This document shows positions 8,706 through 16,453 of a stretch of 64,000 nucleotides of DNA, piece after piece. A program made the position numbers and the translations under genes. The stretch covers positions 1-64,000 of the forward strand of contig JAMCXS010000003.1 in the NCBI GenBank assembly GCA_023474345.1. The letters are read 5' to 3'. Numbering within the stretch: the stretch's first letter is position 1; each line of letters begins with the position of its first letter. The notes under the pieces are model-generated. The model was not told the DNA's origin, did no database searches, and worked only from the letters and a program-made list of their open reading frames with translations. Origin of the DNA: Acidobacteriota bacterium (GTDB lineage: Bacteria > Acidobacteriota > Terriglobia > UBA7540).

Positions 8706-10388
8706 ATGAAAGCGAATTCGTCTTTTCCGAGGTCTCCCAGGTTGTCAGCGTGGGAGTTCGCTGTTTCCGTCATTTTTGTGGTTTCCTGGGTCTGCTTGCC
8801 GGGATTCAGGCTGGCTGCCGCCGAACGGCCGTGCGAAAGCCTTGTGAGCCTCAGGCTACGCTCTACGACGCTCACTTTGGCCAAGCTACAGCCTGCGGGG
8901 CCGTTCACGCCCCCCGGGGCCCGTGCCAAGCCGGTGGCTTTGCCCGCCTTCTGCCGGGTAGCCGGGGTCATCAAGCCAACAACTGATTCGGCCATCCACT
9001 TTGAGGTCTGGATGCCGGTCAGCGGCTGGAACGGAAGGTTTCAGCAGGAAGGCAATGCGGGCTTTGCGGGAGCAATCCTCTACCCTCTGATGGCCCACGC
9101 CCTTCGGCAGGGCTACGCAACAGCTTCCACCGATGACGGGCACACCGGCGGACATCCAACGTGGGCGATCAACCACCCCGAGAAGGTCATCGACTTCGGC
9201 TATCGGGCCGTCCATGACACCGCTGAGGATTCCGAGGCCATCATCGCTTCCTTCTATAATCGGTCCGCATTTCGCTCCTACTTCATTGGCTGTTCCGACG
9301 GCGGCCGGGAAGCATTGATGGAAGCGCAGCGTTTTCCCTCGGATTTCGATGGGATCATGGCGGGCGCGCCGGCGAACGATTGGACGCACCTCTTCGCAGG
9401 GTTCGTCTGGAATGAACAGGCGACGCTCGATAATCCTTCGAGCTACATTCCGGTGAGTAAGCTGGCGATCCTCCAGGTCGGGGCACTGGCCGCGTGCGAT
9501 GCTCTCGACGGCGTCAAGGATGGCGTTATCGAAGATCCGCGGCGCTGCCACTTTGATCCGGCGGAGCTTCAGTGTAAAGGCCCAGACCAGTCCGGTTGCC
9601 TGACGGCGGCACAGGTTGAAGCGGCACGAAAAATCTACGCTGGGCCCAGGAACCCGCGCACGGGCCGGCAGATTTTCCCGGGCTATGAACCGGGGGCCGA
9701 AGCGGCGCAAGGTGACTGGTCGACGTGGATTACGGGCAAAACCCCCGGCAAGTCATATCAAATCTTCTTCGGGAATTCCTTCTTCGCCGACATGGTATTT
9801 CAGAACTCGGGCTGGGATTTCCGCACCTTCAACTTTGACAGCGACATGAGGCTTGCCGATTCCAAGGTGGGTTCCATATTGAATTCGACGAACCCGGACC
9901 TGGCAGCGTTCAAAGCGCATGGCGGCAAGCTGATCCAATACCATGGCTGGGCTGATTCCGCCATCGCTCCGCTGGAAAGCATTAATTATTATGACCGTGT
10001 AATAAGGACCGCGAGAGGCCAGTCTTCCCGCAGCCCTCAAGCCGCTCTCCGAGCGACTCAGGATTTCTACCGTCTTTTCATGGTGCCGGGGATGGGGCAC
10101 TGCGGCGGCGGAACAGGCCCCACCACCTTTGGAGGAGCTTTCCAGGTGCAGGCGCCACAAGTTGACGCGAAGCACGACATGATCAAAGCGCTCCAACAGT
10201 GGGTGGAGCACGGGGTGGCGCCAAAGGAAATCATCGCTACGAAATACGTGAACAATAAGCCGACGAAAGGCATCGCTCGTACTTGGCTCCTGTGCCCGTA
10301 TCCACAGGAGGCGAAGTGGACTGGGAAAGGCAATCCGCAGGACGAGGCCAATTACGTGTGTACGCTGCCTGGGAAGGACGGGAAGTAG
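8706..10388 (+). CDS. Tannase/feruloyl esterase family secreted esterase
   Basis: 560 residues from ATG 8706 (GGGAGGGCAC just upstream), opening with a signal peptide whose hydrophobic core ends near a cleavable AAA site. The family hydrolyses ester bonds of gallates, ferulates or similar aromatic esters in plant material. The alpha/beta-hydrolase triad is recognisable: Ser about 197 in GCSDGGREA, Asp about 417 in HGWADSAIAP, His about 465 in VPGMGHCGGG. The two Cys flanking Ser and His match the CS-D-HC arrangement of the family. It probably acts in the periplasm or outside. The neighbouring glycoside hydrolases fit a plant-polymer degradation context. Confidence 0.88.
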   Translation: MKANSSFPRSPRLSAWEFAVSVIFVVSWVCLPGFRLAAAERPCESLVSLRLRSTTLTLAKLQPAGPFTPPGARAKPVALPAFCRVAGVIKPTTDSAIHFEVWMPVSGWNGRFQQEGNAGFAGAILYPLMAHALRQGYATASTDDGHTGGHPTWAINHPEKVIDFGYRAVHDTAEDSEAIIASFYNRSAFRSYFIGCSDGGREALMEAQRFPSDFDGIMAGAPANDWTHLFAGFVWNEQATLDNPSSYIPVSKLAILQVGALAACDALDGVKDGVIEDPRRCHFDPAELQCKGPDQSGCLTAAQVEAARKIYAGPRNPRTGRQIFPGYEPGAEAAQGDWSTWITGKTPGKSYQIFFGNSFFADMVFQNSGWDFRTFNFDSDMRLADSKVGSILNSTNPDLAAFKAHGGKLIQYHGWADSAIAPLESINYYDRVIRTARGQSSRSPQAALRATQDFYRLFMVPGMGHCGGGTGPTTFGGAFQVQAPQVDAKHDMIKALQQWVEHGVAPKEIIATKYVNNKPTKGIARTWLLCPYPQEAKWTGKGNPQDEANYVCTLPGKDGK

Positions 10389-10479
10389 GCCCGTCGGAGT
10401 GGTCCTTCGCTGTTTGGCGTGTTCAACGCGGAAGACGATCCGCACGGCCGTTTATTGGGGATCTGAACACCGCGGTGCA

Positions 10480-11559
10480 TCACAAGGCCTTCTTCAGGTG
10501 CTCCAGGAAATAGCGATAGTTCTGATAAGGAGTATCGGGAGTGGCACTGTGGTCCAGCATGGGAATGTATCCCCCATCCTGGATGAGAGGCTTGACCCGC
10601 TCGATTTCAGCATCGATCGCCTTTGCTCCCGTTACTAGAGTCCGCTTATCGACTCCTCCCCAGATTCGCAAACTCCGACCGTACTTTTTTCGGACCGCCA
10701 AGACATCCATCCCCGCCTGGACTTCGAAGGGATATAAGATATCGATGCCGGAATCCATCCAGACGGGAATGAGCGGGTCAATGTTGCCGTCACTGTCGAG
10801 GCCAAAGAAGTGCACACCGTGGCTGCGACCGAAATCAATCACTTTGCGATAGCGGGGAAGCATGAATCGGCGCGCCATTTCCGGCGAAATGAGTGGCGCG
10901 GTGTTATAGGCCATGTCTTCCCAAAACCCAAAAACATCAACATCGGTTTCTTCCAGGATCTGGGCGAGCATGCCAATCAGAAAGTCGGCATCCGCCTCCA
11001 GCATCTCCTCCACAAACGCCGCGTCATCATAAAAGAGCGTACATAGGCGTTCCACACCTACCAGGTTCCGGATCGGTCCGAAGAAACCGCCCCAGCGGTC
11101 GGCAATTATGACGAAGGGACACGTGCGTTTACGATATTGACGTAGCCGCTCGCGCCAGTCCGGCCCGATCCGCTGCGTGAGGTCCGGCTGCATCCTTTCC
11201 CGCCAGTACTTTCGGAACTCCGCGCGGGTTTCAATCGGGAAGCGAATAAACTGCGGCATGGAACTGAGAGGATTCTTCTTGAATTCCCTCATCACGATTC
11301 CCTGCGGATCGACATACGTCACGTACATCTCATCTTCCGCGAGGATTTCCCGCTCGAAAGGCGGCTGCGGCCAAAACCAGGAATACTCCACGACCCAGCG
11401 ATCACAACCTAAGTCGGTACTGCCCTCGACGTAGCCCCCTTCCTGAGCCCAGCGGGCAGCGGTTTCGGGCCAAGTTGGCCACATGAATTCATAGAGAGGA
11501 GCCCGGTCAGCCTTCCCATATTGCATGGTCGCATGGAAACGCTCGAGATCACTTATCAT
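10480..11559 (-). CDS. Uroporphyrinogen decarboxylase (UroD) family protein, probably a methyltransferase-like member
   Basis: 359 residues, start at ATG 11559 with AAAGG six bases upstream. The sequence fits the UroD/MtaA TIM-barrel superfamily: an N-terminal RFHATMQYGKADRAP segment, central barrel strands and a C-terminal IWGGVDKRTLVTG segment followed by GGYIPMLDHS. Biosynthetic HemE enzymes carry an Arg-rich substrate motif near the N-terminus that is not seen here, so a role in heme synthesis is unlikely. Related proteins in sugar-degrading bacteria are mostly uncharacterised or act as corrinoid-linked methyltransferases. It converges on the tannase gene, with 91 bases between them and no clear terminator. 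Confidence 0.75.
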   Translation of the reverse strand: MISDLERFHATMQYGKADRAPLYEFMWPTWPETAARWAQEGGYVEGSTDLGCDRWVVEYSWFWPQPPFEREILAEDEMYVTYVDPQGIVMREFKKNPLSSMPQFIRFPIETRAEFRKYWRERMQPDLTQRIGPDWRERLRQYRKRTCPFVIIADRWGGFFGPIRNLVGVERLCTLFYDDAAFVEEMLEADADFLIGMLAQILEETDVDVFGFWEDMAYNTAPLISPEMARRFMLPRYRKVIDFGRSHGVHFFGLDSDGNIDPLIPVWMDSGIDILYPFEVQAGMDVLAVRKKYGRSLRIWGGVDKRTLVTGAKAIDAEIERVKPLIQDGGYIPMLDHSATPDTPYQNYRYFLEHLKKAL

Positions 11560-11733
11560 CAGTTACCTTTCGCGGGAAAACGGCATTCTTTAATCGGATT
11601 GAGCTATTCGTCAAGCCACCTGCTTTGCGGGGGTGTCTGACTTGTAGTTAGCAGCGCAAGCCTCAACAAGCATTCAGGCCCGCGCTGCCAGCCATTACCT
11701 TACATCACCTCTCGAACCTTTTCTAGTCTCCCA

Positions 11734-12000
11734 TCAAAAGTTGAGCTTCAATGCCATCTGCATTTGCCTCGGCGTGTTGGCCTGGGAGCCAATAGTGCCG
11801 TAAGCGCCGCTGGCGGGATTGACGTTCGGCGTAGCGAACTGAACCCGGTTGAGAGCATTGAACATTATCCAACGGAATTGTAAACGGAATCGCTCCGTCA
11901 GACGAAAGTCTTTCATCAGTGCCGTATCCCAATTGTCGATCGCGTCGGCGCGCAAAGTGGCGAGCGCCCAGGGCGCGGCGCGCAGCGCTCCCGTTGCCAG
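11734..12000 (-). pseudogene. Relic of an OAR-type TonB-dependent receptor, C-terminal end only
   Basis: The last roughly 85 codons read like the final strands of an acidobacterial TonB-dependent receptor: NWDTALMKDFRLTERFRL, then FNALNRVQFATPNVNP, and a terminal LKLNF with the usual C-terminal Phe. Upstream of about 12000 the frame no longer resembles the family and no signal, plug or N-terminal domain is present. The bases after the stop (AGAAAAGGTTCGAGAGG in the minus sense) match those after the second relic at 25658, so the two came from related genes. The surrounding bases 11560-11733 hold nothing else that I recognise. Confidence 0.7.
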
Positions 12001-12168
12001 CGGGGTAGCAAAAAACTGCCGGGAGGAGGGGAAATTGCTTCCCAACGGGCCAGCGAGGGGAGGTGTCCGAGAAATTGCTTCGGGCAGCGGCAGTTCCGAG
12101 CGGCAAAGGGCCGGCAGGGATCTTTGGGTGCCAATTGCATGCAACCCCGAAAAACCCGAAAAAATCGG

Positions 12169-12194
12169 TTGACACTGGGGGGACGGGGTAGAAT
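12169..12194 (+). promoter_or_regulatory. Candidate promoter upstream of the clan GH-A hydrolase region
   Basis: TTGACA at 12169-12174 and TAGAAT at 12189-12194, separated by only 14 bases, which is short for a sigma-70 promoter. It points toward the radical-SAM-like fragment and the hydrolase gene at 12507. The sequence match is good but the spacing lowers confidence. Confidence 0.35.
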
Positions 12195-12298
12195 CTAGCC
12201 GTTGGCAACGGCGAAATGGAAATTCTGGAAAGCCTGAAAGGAGACCGATCCCATGCCCGGAGAGAACCAACTGTCAGGACACTCTCCCATCAGAGCCC

Positions 12299-12472
12299 CG
12301 TATCGTTTACACGGTGGTCAATTTCCCCGCGAGCGCTTTGGACTATCTGGGCGCCGACATGGGAATCCAAGAGGAAGGGGAGACAACCTTTCCCGCATTA
12401 CTGGAACGCTTGAGCAAGAACGTTCCTGTGGACGGCCTTGATAACCTTTTCCTTAAACTCGCTCAGAATTAG
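12299..12472 (+). pseudogene. Fragment resembling a cobalamin-binding radical SAM protein
   Basis: A 57-codon stretch with protein-like composition and a stop at 12470-12472. It contains RIVYTVVNFPASALDYLG and GIQEEGETTFPALLERL, followed by VDGLDNLFLK. The GExExTFPxLL pattern with a downstream DGL is typical of the N-terminal B12-binding part of radical SAM/cobalamin enzymes. No start codon or upstream homologous sequence is visible, so this looks like a leftover piece. It ends 34 bases before the hydrolase start at 12507. The call rests on pattern similarity only. Confidence 0.4.
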
Positions 12473-12506
12473 GTTGCCGTCACACTTTTCTAAGGAGCAC
12501 GCTGCC

Positions 12507-14291
12507 GTGTATACATCATTATACTTTGTCAGTCGTCCCAGGTTCCTCATCTGTCTGTTGCTGCTGCTCGCAACAACGATTCCGGCGTCAGCCGTCGCGC
12601 AGGTGGGTAGCACTGCGCTGCCGGCACAAATTCCACCCAGGCGATCCTCGCTAATCCGCGACGGACTGGGTGGAGTAAACACTTCATTGCCCAGACCACC
12701 ATATCTGCCTTGGAATCGATGGTGGTGGACACGCATTTTTGATGCGGGATTCAAATGGGTAAGAATCGGTCAATACGAGGATAGTTCTGACCAGACTTCC
12801 TGGGACTGGGTTGAGCGAGAACGCGGGCATTTCGCGATCTCCCCACGAGTTGATGAATTTGTAAACTCGCTGGTTGACAATGGAACTACCATCGAGCTCC
12901 AACTACTATATGGAAATCCAATGTACACCGCCCCTGCGGGAGTCTTGCCGAATTCAATCGTTCCTGCTCCAGCGACTGTCCACAACCCCGATCATAGCTT
13001 GTATTCCATATTCTGGCCGCCCAAGACAGCGCCACAGATTGATGCGTTCATCAAATACACGGAATGGATGGTGAACCATTTCCGGGGCCGGATTCACTAC
13101 TACTCGCTATGGAATGAAGAAAATGGGGGTTACTGGGACCCCAGGCCCAACCCGAAAGAATACGGAAGGCTTCTTAAGGCTTTCATCCCAGCGGTTCATC
13201 ACACGGACCCCAGTGCGAAAGTTGTGTTTGGCGGTCTTTCTCATCCAGGGACCGACTTCCCCAAGGAGGCGCTCGAAGGGTGCCAATGCGCCTCAGGGAT
13301 CGATGTCTTTGCCTATCACACTTACCCGGGAAACAAGCCTCCCGAATCTGTCGATTCCGGAGCTTTCGGAGTCAATTCACCGAAGGCGCTACGGAAAATG
13401 GTGCGAAGTTTTCCAGGCATCCGGCCAGACATCCAATTCTGGGATGACGAATACAGCCAACCTTCTGTCCAGGCCAAGTATTTTCCACGCATGCTGGTCT
13501 ATAACGGGGCCTCCAATATCCCGACATTTATATGGGAACTCATCAATGACACAAGTAGCGACGAAGGGGATGATTACGGAATCATTCACGGGATGATGTA
13601 CCATGCCAGCGATTTTGAGCCACGGCCGGTTTTTGGACCCCTGCAAAATACGAATGCAGTCTTTGCGGACACCAAGCGCGACCGTTCTATCGAGATTTCA
13701 GTTTCAAATAAAGTTGAGATGGAGCGTGCCGCAGATGCTCCCTTTTTTGCTTACGCCTTTCGTTCGCGCCAAGGTAAAGTGATTGTTGCCTACTGGCTCG
13801 GGGCAGCGAGTAAGCCCGGCGTAAGTTTCGCACCTCGTTACACTACAATGAAGCTTCGAAAGACGGGCATCTGCCATCCCGTGCTGATCAACATCGATTC
13901 AGGGAAGATATCAAGGCTCCGGTGGGCGCACGGTACCAGCGATACGATAGACAAACTTCCTGTATTGGACAGCGTTCTCGTCGTAGCCGACGAAAGCTAC
14001 TTCGATTGGCCGGTGCTTCCTGAGACTCCAAGTTCTCTTCGCGCTGCAGCGTCCGGCCGTTCAGTTAGATTAACCTGGGCCGTTCATGGGGAAGAGGTAG
14101 CACATATTGCCGTAGAACGTGAGTATGGCTATTCCGGACGTTGGGAAAGGATTGCGACGCTCCCTGCCAACGCGACCGCATACGTCGACACTGAGCAAGC
14201 CAAAGGGATCACATCGTACCGAGTGCGAGCCCTGAGCAAGTCGGGAGAATCCGCCTATTCGAATATCGTGAACGTAAGCGAACCTAATTAA
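12507..14291 (+). CDS. Secreted clan GH-A glycoside hydrolase (GH39/GH5-like) with C-terminal fibronectin type III domain
   Basis: 594 residues from GTG 12507, with AAGGAG nine bases upstream. Longer starts would overlap the preceding fragment. A signal peptide (LICLLLLLATTIPASAVAQ) leads into a TIM barrel. YYSLWNEENGG (W-N-E) is the acid/base segment typical of clan GH-A and FWDDEYSQPS near the barrel end is the candidate nucleophile segment. The last 80 or so residues (PSSLRAAASGRSVRLTW to VNVSEPN) look like a fibronectin type III domain. Probable role: cleavage of plant or microbial polysaccharide outside the cytoplasm. Family-level assignment and substrate cannot be fixed by eye. Confidence 0.75.
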   Translation: MYTSLYFVSRPRFLICLLLLLATTIPASAVAQVGSTALPAQIPPRRSSLIRDGLGGVNTSLPRPPYLPWNRWWWTRIFDAGFKWVRIGQYEDSSDQTSWDWVERERGHFAISPRVDEFVNSLVDNGTTIELQLLYGNPMYTAPAGVLPNSIVPAPATVHNPDHSLYSIFWPPKTAPQIDAFIKYTEWMVNHFRGRIHYYSLWNEENGGYWDPRPNPKEYGRLLKAFIPAVHHTDPSAKVVFGGLSHPGTDFPKEALEGCQCASGIDVFAYHTYPGNKPPESVDSGAFGVNSPKALRKMVRSFPGIRPDIQFWDDEYSQPSVQAKYFPRMLVYNGASNIPTFIWELINDTSSDEGDDYGIIHGMMYHASDFEPRPVFGPLQNTNAVFADTKRDRSIEISVSNKVEMERAADAPFFAYAFRSRQGKVIVAYWLGAASKPGVSFAPRYTTMKLRKTGICHPVLINIDSGKISRLRWAHGTSDTIDKLPVLDSVLVVADESYFDWPVLPETPSSLRAAASGRSVRLTWAVHGEEVAHIAVEREYGYSGRWERIATLPANATAYVDTEQAKGITSYRVRALSKSGESAYSNIVNVSEPN

Positions 14292-14314
14292 TTCGAAGCT
14301 AAATCACAGAACCT

Positions 14315-14380
14315 ATGAAACTCGTTGAAATAGAAGTCATCTCTGTGCGTTTGCCGAAAGTCAAAAAGGCGGCAGGTTAA
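14315..14380 (+). pseudogene. N-terminal stub of an enolase-superfamily (mandelate racemase-like) gene
   Basis: ATG 14315 opens 21 codons beginning MKLVEIEVISVRLP, the usual first strand of mandelate racemase/muconate-lactonizing enzymes, and stops at TAA 14378-14380. The stop is formed by the first bases of the adjacent tRNA-Lys fragment. Full-length members have 360-400 residues, so the gene was cut here. No remainder is visible in the window. Confidence 0.5.
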
Positions 14381-14418
14381 TCAGTAGGTTGGGGGTTCGA
14401 TTCCCTCACGGCTCACCA
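14377..14418 (+). other. 3' fragment of a tRNA-Lys gene, probable att site scar
   Basis: Forty-two bases that match the 3' part of a tRNA: the end of an anticodon loop and stem (TTAATCAG), a variable region, a T-arm with GGGGGTTCGATTCCCTC, the acceptor strand ACGGCTC, and ACCA. The pattern fits a tRNA-Lys(CUU). The 5' half (an acceptor strand GAGCCGT, D-arm, anticodon stem) is absent. Partial 3' tRNA copies are the standard footprint of tyrosine-integrase elements. No integrase gene lies nearby. Bases 14419-14655 show no gene that I can support. Confidence 0.7.
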
Positions 14419-14655
14419 AACACCCTTTCATTCCTAAACAAGCTTCTCCATTTCCTTTCCGGGCGGAGGTTTGCTATTGGACCTGTGTTGAGCCCTCCGG
14501 AACCCTTGCGCTGACTGAAGCAAAGATTGCTCCGCCGGGCTTTACATTCAAGGTGCGCTCAAGGCACTATTCGGTTAGATTAACAGGCAAGCACGCATGG
14601 CGCGCGCGGAGGGGAGCACAAGGGCGCTCGATTTCGATTGAAGCGAGAAGACCTT

Positions 14656-16446
14656 ATGAAAATCAGCCGAAGAGAATTCGTCGAAGCCGCGCTTGCCGCC
14701 GCGGGCTGCCTGGGAACCGCGACGTCCAGCCGGCTCTCCGCCGCCCGGCGGCGTCCGTTGCGCCGGGAGATTTCCGCGGCCCGGCCGCTGATCGTCCTGG
14801 AAGGGGGCGTCCCGGCATGGGAGCTTCTCCCGGAGGAGTTCCGCCCGTATTGCGCCTTGCAGTACGCGGGCGGGACGGGCCTGGGTTCCCCACCCTCCCT
14901 TTTCGCCGTCCTTGAAGAGACCCGCGCCAAGGGCATCCCGGTAATTCTCTCCGTGCAGGGTGATGAGGCGGACGCCCCGCCCACCCGCCTGGGAGCCGTC
15001 GAGAAGGCCTTCGAGGAATTCTCCAACCTGATCGGCTGCCGTTGCTGCGAGCTGAGCTGCGGACCCGGCTTCACTCCGTCTGAGCGGAGCCATCTGATCG
15101 ATTTCATCCAGTTATGCGGGCACTACCGCGCCCTGATCAACTGGCAGGATATGGGTTATCCCTACCAGCGCGAGCACATCTTTATGCAGGCTGGGAGGGA
15201 TCGCGAGCTCTTCAACACCCTTCGGAAGAACGGCGACTCCGTCATCCTGACGGACAAAATGAATGGCTGGGGCAAGTATTTCGAAACCATGTCGCTGGTG
15301 CTGGGCATGTGGACCTCCGGAATCGTCGCGCATTGGGGATTCAATGCGGAGGACTGGTGGTGGTTCGAACAGGGCTACGGCAAACGCTTTCTGCCGAGCA
15401 AAGGCCGGCGCGGCTATGCCCGCCTGCACGGCCATGGATTCGCGGCCACCAAAGGGTGGGATTTCGCCAGCGCCGTTTCCTGCCCGGACATCTTCTACGC
15501 GCAAAACGTCCTCTACGCCATTGCCGGCGGCGCCACGGTCTACAGTTTTGAGATGCCCTCCCACGCTTTCGCCTGCCCGGACCGGGCGGGCGTGTTCCGC
15601 CTGACCCCGGCCTGGAAGAATGCCATCTATCCCTTGCTCAAAGCCGCCGTAGACGCCCACCTCATCCCCACACGCCGGCAGGTGGTGGCCAAAATGAAGG
15701 TGGCCTACCAGGATTCCGGCGCGCAAGGGACGGAGCTCGACTCTCCGGGCGAGCAGTTGTACCGGCCGCTCTATGGCACGCGCGAGCCCGATGCCGAGAT
15801 TCTGGCCCGGGACCTCTCCTCGGCGATCATCCCGCGTTCGGGACGCTACTACTTTTTGCCGGTCATCCCCAAACTCGCTACGGCCAGGGCGCGCGCGCAA
15901 TTCCCGCATATCATCCGGCCGCACCAGTTCGCCGACGGCCAGAAGGAGCGCGCCTACTTTGACAAGATCTATCCCGCTGAATCGTCCGGCGAAGCCCTGG
16001 CGCTCCACCTCAACCGCACCTGGTTCGTGACCAACTGGCACGAGAACCAGGATATCGCTCAGGATTTCCGCTTTCGGCTGGCCCTGGCCGGGGGGAGCGT
16101 CGAGCTTTCCGGACGCCTCCGGCCGCACTCCTTGCTTCTGGCCATGGAGCGCCCGCGCCAACTGTTTCTGCAGGTAAATAACTACCTGGTGAAGACCCAC
16201 ATCTGGGACAAGCCTTTGCCCGAAACCTTTGATGCCCAGCGGTATTTGCAGCGTTATGTGACCAACCCGGATGACAAGGGCCGCCGCATCACCATGCTTC
16301 AGTTGGCGGTGCTTGGAGAGGGAACGCCCGCGCTTACCCATAAAACCCGGCATGGAACCGTGCGGGCGAAATGGGACGCGGCGTCAAAGACCATGCAGGT
16401 CGTGCTCAAACACAACGGCCCGGTGGATTTGACTTTTACCCTTTAG
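14656..16446 (+). CDS. Tat-exported enzyme, GH98-like endo-beta-galactosidase candidate
   Basis: 596 residues from ATG 14656, which places a twin-arginine signal (SRREFVEAALAAAGCLG) at the N-terminus; six further upstream codons lack support. The first two thirds look like a catalytic barrel with NWQDMGYPY, LTDKMNGWGKYFE, VAHWGFNAEDWWW and VYSFEMPSHAF; the last third looks beta-rich. The two-domain layout and the overall pattern remind me of GH98 enzymes, which cut blood-group type galactosides, but I cannot verify this without a profile search. Codon GC content is high compared with the flanking tRNA scar region. The downstream transglutaminase-like gene starts eight bases after the stop, so the two are probably co-transcribed. 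Confidence 0.5.
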   Translation: MKISRREFVEAALAAAGCLGTATSSRLSAARRRPLRREISAARPLIVLEGGVPAWELLPEEFRPYCALQYAGGTGLGSPPSLFAVLEETRAKGIPVILSVQGDEADAPPTRLGAVEKAFEEFSNLIGCRCCELSCGPGFTPSERSHLIDFIQLCGHYRALINWQDMGYPYQREHIFMQAGRDRELFNTLRKNGDSVILTDKMNGWGKYFETMSLVLGMWTSGIVAHWGFNAEDWWWFEQGYGKRFLPSKGRRGYARLHGHGFAATKGWDFASAVSCPDIFYAQNVLYAIAGGATVYSFEMPSHAFACPDRAGVFRLTPAWKNAIYPLLKAAVDAHLIPTRRQVVAKMKVAYQDSGAQGTELDSPGEQLYRPLYGTREPDAEILARDLSSAIIPRSGRYYFLPVIPKLATARARAQFPHIIRPHQFADGQKERAYFDKIYPAESSGEALALHLNRTWFVTNWHENQDIAQDFRFRLALAGGSVELSGRLRPHSLLLAMERPRQLFLQVNNYLVKTHIWDKPLPETFDAQRYLQRYVTNPDDKGRRITMLQLAVLGEGTPALTHKTRHGTVRAKWDAASKTMQVVLKHNGPVDLTFTL

Positions 16447-16453
16447 AGGGATC

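Noticed and set aside
15112-16353. 413-codon minus-strand open frame
   Set aside because: Antisense to the GH98-like gene, no domain, typical of high third-position GC.
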